A stretch of DNA of 7,962 bases from an uncultured Verrucomicrobia subdivision 3 bacterium (GCA_903921455.1 CAIXPZ010000069.1:1-7962), one strand, 5' to 3'. Positions 1-6,850 are shown, counted from the stretch's first letter. The notes: generated by a model not told the origin, from the letters alone. Program-made: numbers and translations.

Positions 1-2
1 CG

Positions 3-104
3 CTGCCGAAAGGCTGGGCGGGGCCGTGCGCGGACTGCGAAGAAGTCCGGGCGCAGCTTTACGAGCCGACGGGCCGGCGGCGGAGTTTTCAAATCAAGCG
101 GTGA
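3..104 (+). CDS. C-terminal end of an unidentified gene (5' partial)
   Basis: An open frame enters from the left edge and stops at TGA 102-104, giving about 33 residues. I prefer it over the two other forward frames because its third codon positions are almost all G or C, as in the certain genes of this window. The fragment contains W-A-G-P-C-A-D-C, a C-x2-C pair that could be half of a zinc knuckle, followed by a basic tail ending RRRSFQIKR. Function unknown. It ends 19 nt before the next start, so the two could be co-transcribed. The frame ending at 127 is an alternative, but its codon pattern is poorer. Confidence 0.5.
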   Translation: MPKGWAGPCADCEEVRAQLYEPTGRRRSFQIKR

Positions 105-123
105 ACTTTAACAAAAACAAAAA

Positions 124-456
124 ATGAACTTGGAACTAGATAAAAAACAACTGGCACTGTTCCGTGAAGCGAGCAAGGAAATGGCGGCGGCACAAGCGGT
201 GTATTTAGAAGCGGAAGCGGCGGTTTTTGGCAAGGTAGCCAAGGCAATTGGCTACGACGCGGCGGAGCAAGCCGATGACGTAGTTCGCGAAAACCTTTGG
301 AAAATTGATCGGGCAGGCAAGGCGCTCCTGTTTGATGATGCGGACGACTGGAACCTGGCATTTCAAGAGGTAGCGCTGGCGCAATTTATCGAATGGGCGG
401 AGGAGGATTTAAATGCGGCGCGGGAAAAGTTGAGTGCGAGCCGCACGGGCCAATAA
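124..456 (+). CDS. small acidic helical hypothetical protein
   Basis: A 110-residue protein that I do not recognise. It is rich in Ala, Glu, Asp and Lys, with almost no predicted breaks (no proline), so it is probably mostly alpha-helical and soluble. No signal peptide, membrane segment or cysteine motif is visible. The ATG at 124 follows an A-rich stretch (AACAAAAACAAAAA) without a Shine-Dalgarno sequence, which leaves the start slightly uncertain. The alternative Met at residue 20 would remove the first predicted helix. The last codons include a 17-nt sequence (434-450) that recurs exactly at 7885-7901 inside the putative RNA. The stop is followed within a few bases by a dispersed repeat, as if the repeat had been inserted just downstream. 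It is likely a phage accessory gene ahead of the replication block. Confidence 0.6.
   Translation: MNLELDKKQLALFREASKEMAAAQAVYLEAEAAVFGKVAKAIGYDAAEQADDVVRENLWKIDRAGKALLFDDADDWNLAFQEVALAQFIEWAEEDLNAAREKLSASRTGQ
434..450 (+). repeat. 17-nt direct repeat, copy 1
   Basis: The sequence GTGCGAGCCGCACGGGC at the 3' end of the 110-residue gene is identical to 7885-7901. It can itself form a 5-bp hairpin (GTGCG/CGCAC, loop AGC). An 11-nt part of it also occurs at 7332-7342. It may be a dispersed hairpin repeat or the core of an attachment site; the sequence alone does not decide. Confidence 0.6.
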
Positions 457-458
457 AA

Positions 459-520
459 CAACCACGAATGAACACGGATGGGCACGGTCGGGTTTTGGCA
501 AGGCTAGAACCACCACGGAT
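459..520. repeat. dispersed decamer-like repeat of Verrucomicrobiota style
   Basis: Consecutive 10-nt units ACCACGAATG (461-470), AACACGGATG (471-480) and GGCACGGTCG (481-490) are followed by a related CACCACGGAT (511-520). From memory, this CACGAATG/CACGGATG pattern is scattered in intergenic DNA of Verrucomicrobiota and Planctomycetota genomes. It lies directly after the stop of the upstream gene and supplies the last codons of the minus-strand membrane ORF. Confidence 0.55.
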
Positions 521-1136
521 ACAACCCGCCGAACGCCCCAAAGATAAAGATAAAACTGAGATGAAATCCACAGATCACAGCAGCCATGACCGTGGCGGGC
601 GATTGCACTCTCGCCAGCAATGCGACGCCCACGAGCAAGCCGACCGCCCAGGTCGCATCGCACTGATATTCGGATATTGCGTAAGGCGGGTGCTGCATGT
701 GCCCGGCCATACAGATGTGAACCCGGCTACAGCAGAAATCCGATGCCGTGAAACAGAACGCGAACAGAACGAGCACAAGAACCAGTTGGGCGTTCGCGGC
801 AGCATTCCAGCGGAATTGAGTCCGGTCAGTCAGCCAGTAGAGCAGGCCAATGATAATTCCAACCGAAAGGAAAAACATCCATGGGTCGCTCTCGAAATAA
901 TGTTCGGAGAAGCGCTTGTGGTCGGTCAACGGCATCAACAATGGACTAATCAGCCCGGACATGAACGCCAACCCAAGGGAGGCGAAGAAGGGAAAGGGAG
1001 GACGAAACGAACGCCGGTCGGGGAATCTTATTCTAGCCCAACTCGGAAGGTTGATTCTGATTTTCAGCCAATCATTCAAGCTAAAGGGATTAGAACAGAT
1101 AGCAGAGTTCTGTTCACGAAGAATATTTTTTTGCAC
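504..1136 (-). CDS. putative polytopic membrane protein, antisense to the phage genes
   Basis: Up to 210 residues with four or five hydrophobic stretches: about residues 48-68, 86-103, 116-136, 166-181 and 183-208 (ends GGLYPWWF). I recognise no family. The overlapping + strand frame is polar and shows no domain, while this frame gives sensible membrane segments separated by charged loops, so I take it as the coding one. It is the only minus-strand gene. The start is uncertain: the GTG at 1136 lies directly on a GGAGG sequence, too close to serve as its own ribosome site, and initiation a few codons downstream or at the TTG near residue 20 is possible. The last codons fall in a dispersed repeat (CCACGGATAC on the + strand), so the natural C-terminus may have been altered by repeat insertion. 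It could be a host-derived cargo gene, a superinfection-exclusion protein, or a relic. Confidence 0.5.
   Translation of the reverse strand: MQKNILREQNSAICSNPFSLNDWLKIRINLPSWARIRFPDRRSFRPPFPFFASLGLAFMSGLISPLLMPLTDHKRFSEHYFESDPWMFFLSVGIIIGLLYWLTDRTQFRWNAAANAQLVLVLVLFAFCFTASDFCCSRVHICMAGHMQHPPYAISEYQCDATWAVGLLVGVALLARVQSPATVMAAVICGFHLSFIFIFGAFGGLYPWWF
1093..1115. promoter_or_regulatory. 7-bp inverted repeat upstream of the primase gene (possible operator)
   Basis: GAACAGA (1093-1099) and TCTGTTC (1109-1115) are perfect inverted copies with a 9-nt spacer, 53 nt ahead of the primase ATG and in the AT-richest part of this divergent region. The half-site spacing suits a dimeric repressor. It overlaps the first codons of the minus-strand ORF if that gene starts at 1136. 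No convincing -35/-10 pair could be picked out. Confidence 0.3.
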
Positions 1137-1167
1137 CTCCGACTTTGCACCCGAAACGAGGGATTAC

Positions 1168-2202
1168 ATGACTGACCCCAGACAGATTGCCGCCGGCATT
1201 GTCGGCGCGGTGGAGTGGGAGACGGAAGTCTCCGGTCTCTGCCGTTGTCCGGGCGAAAGCCGGCACACGCACCGGACGGGGAAAAAGGATTGCCGGGTGA
1301 ACGTGGACGGCGCGCCGACGATTCATTGTTTTCATTCGTCGTGCGCGGAAGCGGTCGCGGCGGCAAATCATCGCTTGCGGAGCGAGCTCGGCAAAAGCGA
1401 GTGGTCGCTGGTGTTGCCCGGCGGGGAAACCCTGCGGAGCGGCGACGTGTTGCGCCCGCAACCGGCGACGGCCACGGCCGGCGTTGTATGTCAACCCGGG
1501 GGGAAGACATACATTCTCCGGCGCGAGACGATCCGCGAGCAAGCCCTAGCCAACGGCCAGGGCGCGGCGGCGGCGGTCGAGCTGGAAACCTTGCGAACGG
1601 TCGCCGACCGTTTCAAGGCGGATTTGTTTGAAAAATTCCGGTGGCCGTTCGCGGCGATCGTGAACGACTCGCCGCTGCTGGTGGCCGACCGCGAAGCGGA
1701 TGAGCAGTTCCGCACCTGGCTCAAGCTGTGGCCGGCGCACAGCGTGGTTTGGATCGGGGAGGTTTACAGCTCGGGCAAACCGGAGCACCGGACGCATTTC
1801 CGGCCGGTGGCGGAGTGGTATCAGATCGGGCCGGTGATGGGGAATTTCACCTGCGGGGCGGCGTTCGTGCCGGGATCGTTCCAGCGGAGCAATGCCAATT
1901 GCGACGGGACGCGGTTCATGGTGGTGGAGAGCGACACGCTGGCGAAAGACGACGTCGGCGCGGTGTTCGCGTATCTGAATCTGCGGCTGCGGTTCAACCT
2001 GCACGCCATCATCGACACGGCGGGGAAATCGCTGCACGGCTGGTTTGATTGTCCGAAGGACCGGGCGAGCGAGGCGCGGCTCAAGGCGGTGCTGACGGTG
2101 TTCGGCTGCGACCCGAAAATGTTCACCTACTCGCAACCGGTGCGGGTGCCCGGCGCGCTGCGCGACGGAAGGCTGCAACGCATCGTGTGGCTGAAAAATT
2201 AA
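1168..2202 (+). CDS. zinc-finger/archaeo-eukaryotic-type primase (prim-pol-like)
   Basis: A 344-residue protein. I start it at ATG 1168 because GAGGGA lies 6 nt upstream; the open frame extends further 5' only as non-coding-like sequence. Residues 25-59 look like a CHC2-type zinc ribbon: C25-R-C27-P, H33/H35, C42, then H-C54-F-H-S-S-C59. After a linker, residues about 175-344 match the pattern of an AEP primase catalytic domain. Motif I is MVVESD (E254, D256). Motif II is K-S-L-H-G-W (S288, H290), preceded by the strand IIDTAGKS. D315 lies ahead of FTYSQPVRVPGALR, which resembles the conserved C-terminal Arg-Pro-Gly segment of phage and plasmid prim-pols. The expected role is primer synthesis at the phage origin with the ATPase encoded at 3371-4408. 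Assignment to AEP is by motif recognition, not search. A single-domain RepB-like replication initiator is the alternative. Confidence 0.7.
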   Translation: MTDPRQIAAGIVGAVEWETEVSGLCRCPGESRHTHRTGKKDCRVNVDGAPTIHCFHSSCAEAVAAANHRLRSELGKSEWSLVLPGGETLRSGDVLRPQPATATAGVVCQPGGKTYILRRETIREQALANGQGAAAAVELETLRTVADRFKADLFEKFRWPFAAIVNDSPLLVADREADEQFRTWLKLWPAHSVVWIGEVYSSGKPEHRTHFRPVAEWYQIGPVMGNFTCGAAFVPGSFQRSNANCDGTRFMVVESDTLAKDDVGAVFAYLNLRLRFNLHAIIDTAGKSLHGWFDCPKDRASEARLKAVLTVFGCDPKMFTYSQPVRVPGALRDGRLQRIVWLKN

Positions 2203-2245
2203 CCCTAAAAGCAAACCCGGATTACGAAACATCTGGAGGCATGAA

Positions 2246-2986
2246 ATGAAAACTGAACAACCCCAATCCAAATGTCTTTGCGGCTGCGGCCAGGTGGTAA
2301 CACCGGACGCGCGCGGGCGGGCGCGTCGTTATATTCACGGCCATGTCGGACGGGGAAAAAAACATTCGGTTGAATGGGTGGCGAAACAGATTGCCGGCGT
2401 TCGTCGTGCCTGGGCTGATCCGAAAAAAATGGTTGCCGTTCGCCATCAATCGCGGGAGCTGATTGAAAAGCGCGCGGCCAAGCTGCGCGGGCGGAAGTTA
2501 TCGGCGGAAACCTGCGCGAAGATTTCCGCAGCGAATACGGGGCGCAAGATGACGCTGGAGCATCGGCTTAAATCGTCAGGGACCTGGCTGCGCGGGTTTC
2601 CCAGTCTGAGCGATGCTGCCAAAGAAAAATGCCGTCATTCCCAAAGGCTGGCGCGGATTGGATGCCATAATTACGGGCGGGCCGCCCGTGACCGGCTGGA
2701 CCACTTCAATGCAAAGCATTGGGTGGTGCGCGATCCGGTCGGGCGGATTTACGAATTTGACAACGCCCAATCGTGGGCGCGTAAAAACGAAAACCTGTTC
2801 CTGCCGGATGAATATCCCGACTCCAGACTGCCGCTGTGGGCGCGTTTTTTTCACGGCCTGAACGATATGCAACGGACTGACCGCAAGGGCATTCATTCAT
2901 GGCGGGGCTGGACGCTGGTGTCGGTCACTGAGCGGGAAACCTTGGGAGCGCCAGACTTGCTGGCGCGGGAGGGCCAACCGGCATGA
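2246..2986 (+). CDS. NUMOD3-type DNA-binding protein, homing-endonuclease-like
   Basis: 246 residues; ATG 2246 has GGAGG 6 nt upstream. The N-terminus C10-L-C12-G-C14 followed by R-Y-I-H31-G-H33 is a small zinc-binding element often seen at the front of phage HNH proteins. Two NUMOD3-like segments follow: residues 33-59 (GRGKKHS, then helix) and 82-103 (GRKLSAET..KIS....GRKMT). Residues 158-185 (WVVRDPVGRIYEF, N-A-Q-S-W-A-R-K-N) resemble the W-x-V-x-x-P-x-G...NL..F...N DNA-recognition module of free-standing homing endonucleases. I see no clear HNH or GIY-YIG catalytic set, so it may be a nuclease-free regulator, a degenerate endonuclease, or a nuclease too divergent to read. It sits between primase and helicase genes, a usual target zone for such invaders. 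Its stop overlaps the next start by 4 nt (ATGA). Confidence 0.65.
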   Translation: MKTEQPQSKCLCGCGQVVTPDARGRARRYIHGHVGRGKKHSVEWVAKQIAGVRRAWADPKKMVAVRHQSRELIEKRAAKLRGRKLSAETCAKISAANTGRKMTLEHRLKSSGTWLRGFPSLSDAAKEKCRHSQRLARIGCHNYGRAARDRLDHFNAKHWVVRDPVGRIYEFDNAQSWARKNENLFLPDEYPDSRLPLWARFFHGLNDMQRTDRKGIHSWRGWTLVSVTERETLGAPDLLAREGQPA

Positions 2987-3381
2987 TCACCGACGGCGAA
3001 ATCAATGCCCGGCTGGCGGAAGCGGCGGGGTTCACGCCGGCTGACGGCTGGGCGCACGTCCGGCGCCAGCTCCGGCTGGGCATGGTCTTTGTCGTTCGCC
3101 ATCTGCCGGGCACCGGAGCCGGCAAGGCGCGGCCGAATTGTCACTGTTTTTTCCCCGCAAAACCATTCCTGGCCCCATGTCCCTTTTGTGGGACTACGGA
3201 AAAGGGCTTTGTGGACAATTTGGGGCAAACCGTATGCATCCATCTTAAAAATTGTCCGAACGAGGATTTTGCGGTTTGTTGCGACTACTGCGGGATCGTT
3301 GGTCCCGAGGATCCTGACAAAATCATGGCCGTCCACGCCTGGAACAAGCGGAGTCAAAAAGGAGAGAACCATGGAAATTAA
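2983..3381 (+). CDS. Lar-like restriction-alleviation zinc protein
   Basis: 132 residues. The C-terminal half carries the Lar-family pattern P-C66-P-F-C69-G, then V-C-C100-D-Y-C103-G-I-V-G-P, then A-x-x-A-W-N-K-R (118-123). Known Lar proteins, as in the Rac prophage, reduce cleavage by type I restriction enzymes by modulating methylation. Many phage genomes carry domains of this shape whose activity is unproven, so the zinc fold is better supported than the function. The first 60 residues are an extra N-terminal region (I-N-A-R-L-A-E-A-A-G-F-T-P) absent from short Lar proteins, with one more C-x-C at 53-55. The start overlaps the previous stop by 4 nt and the end overlaps the ATPase gene by 11 nt, so it is translationally coupled within the replication cassette. 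Confidence 0.65.
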   Translation: MITDGEINARLAEAAGFTPADGWAHVRRQLRLGMVFVVRHLPGTGAGKARPNCHCFFPAKPFLAPCPFCGTTEKGFVDNLGQTVCIHLKNCPNEDFAVCCDYCGIVGPEDPDKIMAVHAWNKRSQKGENHGN

Positions 3382-4408
3382 AATCTGGCAGCCGTGGGAG
3401 CAAGTGGACGTGGCGGTGGATCTCGGCGCAGTGGTTCAGCCGCTGCCCGATATGGTCTGGATGGATGAGTTCACTGCGCAGCCGCCAAACAAACCTCCGC
3501 TGCTGATTGCCGGTCTACTGCACAAGGGCTGCAAAATGGTTTTGGGCGGCACCAGCAAGAGCAACAAATCGTGGAGTCTGCTCGACATGGCCATGTCCGT
3601 GGCCTCCGGTTCGCCGTGGTGGGGGATGGAAACGACCCAATGCCCGGTGGTCTATGTCAACTTTGAGTTGCAAACGTGGGTGCTCCAGGATCGGCTGAGG
3701 TCGTTGCTGGCGGATCGTCCGGAATTACGCGCGGGCGGTCGCCATCTGGCCCTCTGGAATCTGCGCGGCAAGAATGCCGACATGACCCTGCTGCGCCCCC
3801 TGTTGGAAGCGCACCTGATGAAACATCCCTTCGGCCTGATCATCCTCGACCCGGCTTACAAAGTCCTGGGCAACCGGGACGAGAACGCCAATGGCGAAAT
3901 CGCGGACCTGATGAACGAGTTTGAAAATCTTTGCCAAGCGTCCGGTGCGGCGGTGGTGGTGGCGCATCACTTCGCCAAGGGCGATTCGACGGCGAAGTCG
4001 GCGATGGACCGGATGAGCGGCGCCGGTGCCTGGGCGCGCGATCCGGACGCCATCCTGATCCTGACGCCGCACGAAGAGGACGCGGCTTTTACCTGCACCA
4101 GCATCCTCCGCAACCTGCCGATGCTGCCTGAATTCGTCCTGAAGTGGAAATTCCCGTTGATGACGATCGCCACCGATCTGAACCCGGAGGCATTGCGCCG
4201 GCCGCAGGCCAAGAACAAGGTTTGCACCGACAAGGAATTTCTGGACGCCATCATCACCGATGATGCGAAGGCTTACGGTGCGGTGATTTCCGATGCCAAG
4301 CAATGCCTGAACATGGGCAGAACATCAGCACAAAATTACCTCAGTCGCCTCGTCCGAGCTGGTTTGGTTACCACCTCGGCCGGGGTCTATTGGAGGGCAA
4401 AATCATGA
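3371..4408 (+). CDS. RepA-like AAA/RecA-fold replicative helicase ATPase with winged helix
   Basis: 345 residues from ATG 3371, with AAAGGAGAG 6-12 nt upstream inside the end of the Lar gene. The long upstream extension of this frame is a shadow of that gene. Walker A is G59-G-T-S-K-S-N-K66-S67, with Asn in the position normally held by the last Gly. Walker B is L-I-I-L-D160-P. A strand A-V-V-V-A-H-H-F (194-201) carries the sensor-like histidines, and S-G-A-G-A-W-A-R-D-P-D-A (216-227) matches the RepA/AAA_25 pattern before the last core strand. Residues 285-342 form a probable winged helix (D-A-K-Q-C-L-N-M-G-R-T-S-A-Q-N-Y-L-S-R-L-V). RepA-type proteins are hexameric 5'-3' helicases, and pairing with a primase gene is common in phage and plasmid replicons. 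Helicase activity is inferred; it could be a loader instead. Confidence 0.8.
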   Translation: MEIKIWQPWEQVDVAVDLGAVVQPLPDMVWMDEFTAQPPNKPPLLIAGLLHKGCKMVLGGTSKSNKSWSLLDMAMSVASGSPWWGMETTQCPVVYVNFELQTWVLQDRLRSLLADRPELRAGGRHLALWNLRGKNADMTLLRPLLEAHLMKHPFGLIILDPAYKVLGNRDENANGEIADLMNEFENLCQASGAAVVVAHHFAKGDSTAKSAMDRMSGAGAWARDPDAILILTPHEEDAAFTCTSILRNLPMLPEFVLKWKFPLMTIATDLNPEALRRPQAKNKVCTDKEFLDAIITDDAKAYGAVISDAKQCLNMGRTSAQNYLSRLVRAGLVTTSAGVYWRAKS

Positions 4409-4579
4409 GTTTTTCACCCCAAAAAACCAATCTTGTAAACCGTTGCAAATCAAGGAGGCCAACAGGCCAACATCCCTTATATATAAAAGAGGCTACCCCA
4501 ACAAACCGGCAGTGTGGGAAGGGAAGGCTCCTCAGGTCGCCTTTCCCTTTCCCCCGCTGCCTTGGCGATGGACTGAATT
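4409..4579 (+). other. intergenic spacer with a hairpin and TATATATAAAAG patch
   Basis: No convincing gene. A frame starting at ATG 4405 runs on to 4803, but from about 4580 it is out of phase with the better coding frame and its composition is Ser/Arg/Gly-rich. The spacer holds an AT-rich TATATATAAAAG near 4480-4491. It also holds a near-palindrome GGGAAGGGAAGGC (4516-4528) and GCCTTTCCCTTTCCC (4539-4553) that can form a stem with two one-base bulges and a 10-nt loop. There is no U tract, so it is not a standard terminator. A promoter for the packaging genes here is plausible but unproven. Confidence 0.4.
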
Positions 4580-4810
4580 ATGATTCTGACCCGAACCAAA
4601 CCAACCCGAGTCGTCAAATCGCTGGTGACTTCCCCGGCTCCGGCCGGCAACTGGCTGGAGCCTCGCCTGTGTGGCGCTGCCGAATTGGCCGGTCTGCTGG
4701 CGACGGCCTCGGCGGCGGGTTACGACGGGGTCGGGATGACGGTCAAAAACGAACGGCGCGGGGTGTTTTACCTGGTGAATTTTCAACGAAAGGCAACTCA
4801 TGAGAACTGA
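4580..4810 (+). CDS. small hypothetical protein ahead of the terminase genes
   Basis: A 76-residue protein that I do not recognise. Third codon positions are strongly G/C, as in the sure genes, while the competing frame (ending 4803) is Ser/Arg/Gly-rich, so I choose this one. The N-terminus is basic (MILTRTKPTRVVKS), followed by an Ala/Leu helix (G-A-A-E-L-A-G-L-L-A-T-A-S-A-A-G) and a beta-like tail (GVGMTV, GVFYLVNF). The overall shape suggests a small alpha/beta DNA- or protein-binding domain, but no motif is decisive. There is no strong ribosome site before ATG 4580, and an in-frame stop at 4574-4576 rules out a longer version apart from a rare ATT. Its end overlaps the small terminase start by 11 nt, which suggests coupling. 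Confidence 0.55.
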   Translation: MILTRTKPTRVVKSLVTSPAPAGNWLEPRLCGAAELAGLLATASAAGYDGVGMTVKNERRGVFYLVNFQRKATHEN

Positions 4811-5471
4811 ATTCGATCAATTACCGAAGGAATCGGCGAAGGCATTTGCGGCTTTCAAGACGTATCTGGAATTGGGGCCGGAGCGGTCGGTGGAGCTCGT
4901 TAGCAAAAAGTTGTCTAAATCGAGACAGTTTTTGCAGACGTGGGCGAAAAAATTTGATTGGGCGGCTCGGGCACGGGCGTTTGAACAGCATTTCAACGAG
5001 ATCCAGCGCAAGGCGATTGAGAAAGCGGCGTGCGATTCCGCCGTGGAGTGGTGGCAACTCCACGAGCCGGCCAAGCGGCAGGCCTGGCTGGAGGCGGAAG
5101 AGATGATCGCCGATTGCCGCGAGGCGCGGCGGCGCTGGCGGGCCTCGGGACGGGTGCCGGGGTTTGAGGCCATCGCGCGGATGTTGGAATTGGCGTTCAA
5201 GCTGAAGCAATTTGCCGCCGGCATCCCGTCGGAAATCAAGGAGGTGCACAACCTGCACACGGGCAAGGTGTCGGTGGAATGGGAAGCGGCGATCCGGAAG
5301 GCCTACGGCCTGGCGGAAGATGCGCCGATCGTGGATGTGCTGGAAGTGGCGGGGAACAGCGAACAGCCAACAGCGAACATTCAACATTCAACAGCCAACA
5401 TCGAACATCCAATGAATAGTCAGAGCCTCGTTACCTCGGCTGCTACGGGGGAACCGGAGGAAAAGCCATGA
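4800..5471 (+). CDS. probable terminase small subunit
   Basis: 223 residues; ATG 4800 has AAAGG about 6 nt upstream. Residues 10-65 read like the helix-turn-helix front of phage small terminases: A-F-x-x-F-K-T-Y-L-E-L-G-x-x-R-S-V-E-L-V-S-K-K-L-S-K-S, then Q-T-W-A-K-K-F-D-W-A-A-R-A-R-A-F-E-Q-H-F. The W-x-x-x-F-x-W-x-x-R-A spacing is typical of the DNA-recognition segment. Residues 66-150 are helical and charged, suiting an oligomerisation core, and position directly before terL supports the assignment. This subunit recognises the packaging site and stimulates the motor ATPase. Residues 186-207 are encoded by a heptanucleotide repeat, giving a low-complexity Asn/Gln/His tail. The gene ends in an ATGA overlap with terL, with that gene's GGAGGA ribosome site inside it. 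Confidence 0.65.
   Translation: MRTEFDQLPKESAKAFAAFKTYLELGPERSVELVSKKLSKSRQFLQTWAKKFDWAARARAFEQHFNEIQRKAIEKAACDSAVEWWQLHEPAKRQAWLEAEEMIADCREARRRWRASGRVPGFEAIARMLELAFKLKQFAAGIPSEIKEVHNLHTGKVSVEWEAAIRKAYGLAEDAPIVDVLEVAGNSEQPTANIQHSTANIEHPMNSQSLVTSAATGEPEEKP
5355..5410 (+). repeat. eight tandem heptamers AACAnnn inside the small terminase gene
   Basis: Eight contiguous 7-nt units: AACAGCG, AACAGCC, AACAGCG, AACATTC, AACATTC, AACAGCC, AACATCG, AACATCC. From memory this is a dispersed repeat of Verrucomicrobiota-like genomes. Here it lies in frame within a gene, and because 7 is not a multiple of 3, any change of one or two units would shift the downstream frame. Confidence 0.85.
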
Positions 5472-6850
5472 ACGAGCGTGCGGTGTTTGCGGTGGCGGGG
5501 GCGAAAGCGGGATGTCCGCCCGGGCAGGTTACGCGGCTGATCAGCGCGGGGGCGTTTCTGCACGAGCGCCAGCTCGTGGCCTGCGCGGCGGCGCGATTGT
5601 GCGATCGTCCCGACGGTCCGACGGGCGTCGGCTACGGCGGCGCGCGCGGCGGCGGCAAGTCGCATTGGCTTTTGGCGCAGATGGGTGTGGACGACTGCCA
5701 TCGGGTGGCGGGCCTCAAGTGTCTTTTGCTACGCAAGGTCGGCAAAGCCAACCTGGAACATTTCGAAGATTTGCGTCGGAAGTTGTTCAACGAATTGCCG
5801 CACGAGTTTTCGGCGTTCCGGGGCATCCTGACGTTTGCAAATGGCTCGCGCATCATCGCGGGACACTTCCAGTCAGAAAAAGATATAGACGCCTATCTGG
5901 GCCTCGAATACGACGTGATCGGCATTGAGGAGGCGACCACCCTGACCAGCCGGAAATATCAGGACATCACGACGTGTTGCCGGTCATCTAAGCCGGGTTG
6001 GCGGCCGCGCATTTATTCGACCACGAATCCCGGCGGCGTGGGCCATGCCTGGTATCGGGCGAAGTTCGTGGCGCCGCTGCTGGAACGGCGCGAGACCGAC
6101 ACGCGCTTCATTCCGGCGCGCGTGACGGACAATCGCTGGAACAATCCGGATTACGTCCGCGTGCTCGAGGGGCTCACCGGCTGGCAAAAGCGCGCCTGGC
6201 TCAACGGCGATTGGGACATTGCGGCCGGGCAATTTTTCACGAACTTCCGGCGCGAAATCCACGTTCTGCCGACGTTCGATAACAGTCGCGGAATGGATTG
6301 GTTCTGTGCGATGGATTACGGTTTCGCACATTACACGGTGGTCTTGCTGGGCTGTCGCGATGGGGACGGGAACACTTTTATTGTGGACGAACACGCGGAG
6401 CGGCTGTGGCTGCCGCAACGGCATGCGATGGCGATCCGGGCTATGTTGGGCCGGCATGATCTGGACCCGATGCGGCTGCGGCGGTTCGTGGCGGGCGCGG
6501 ATGTGTTCAGCCGGCAAGGCGACGGTTCGACGGTGGCCCAGGCTTACGACCGGTGCGGGATCCGGCTCAAGGCCGCCAGCATGGACCGGCTGAACGGATG
6601 GGCGGAGGTGATGTCCGGGTTTGGCGATCCGGACGCGGGCATTGCGCCGAAACTGTTCATCCACGAACGCTGCAAGCGGCTCATCGAGACGATTCCGAAT
6701 CTGCAACACGATCCCAACCGGCCCGAAGATGTTTTGAAGGTTGACGCGGACGAGGATGGAATCGGCGGCGACGATGCGGCGGACTGTTTGCGGTATCTGG
6801 TGGCGACGAAGTCGCGGACGATCACCGTTAGGAAGCTGCGGGGATTCTGA
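5468..6850 (+). CDS. terL: terminase large subunit (packaging ATPase and nuclease)
   Basis: 460 residues, close to the usual TerL length; ATG 5468 overlaps the previous stop and follows GGAGGA. The protein drives DNA into the prohead with its N-terminal ATPase and cuts the concatemer with its C-terminal RNase-H-like nuclease. Visible ATPase motifs are Walker A G57-G-A-R-G-G-G-K64-S65, Walker B with acidic pair (Y-D-V-I-G-I-E154-E155, then A-T) and the coupling motif T185-T-N-P-G-G190. Nuclease candidates are D283 in C-A-M-D-Y-G-F, D345 in V-A-G-A-D-V-F-S-R and D435/D436 or D439 in G-G-D-D-A-A-D-C-L-R-Y-L-V. The Trp-rich substrate region N-G-D-W-D (246-250) is also typical. All key residues appear present, so it looks functional. 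It is the last protein gene in the window, followed by a structured non-coding region rather than a portal gene. Confidence 0.95.
   Translation: MNERAVFAVAGAKAGCPPGQVTRLISAGAFLHERQLVACAAARLCDRPDGPTGVGYGGARGGGKSHWLLAQMGVDDCHRVAGLKCLLLRKVGKANLEHFEDLRRKLFNELPHEFSAFRGILTFANGSRIIAGHFQSEKDIDAYLGLEYDVIGIEEATTLTSRKYQDITTCCRSSKPGWRPRIYSTTNPGGVGHAWYRAKFVAPLLERRETDTRFIPARVTDNRWNNPDYVRVLEGLTGWQKRAWLNGDWDIAAGQFFTNFRREIHVLPTFDNSRGMDWFCAMDYGFAHYTVVLLGCRDGDGNTFIVDEHAERLWLPQRHAMAIRAMLGRHDLDPMRLRRFVAGADVFSRQGDGSTVAQAYDRCGIRLKAASMDRLNGWAEVMSGFGDPDAGIAPKLFIHERCKRLIETIPNLQHDPNRPEDVLKVDADEDGIGGDDAADCLRYLVATKSRTITVRKLRGF

Noticed and set aside
393..1175. 260-codon + strand frame opposite the membrane gene
   Set aside because: Polar, domain-free translation starting inside the 110-residue gene; the minus strand gives coherent membrane segments.
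1546..2271. 241-codon minus-strand frame
   Set aside because: Antisense shadow of the primase gene, Arg/His/Pro-rich.
4405..4803. Frame starting with an ATGA overlap after the ATPase gene
   Set aside because: The start looks attractive, but the product is Ser/Arg/Gly-rich and overlaps the 4580-4810 frame, which has much better codon use. A short product ending earlier is not possible, as there is no stop before 4803.
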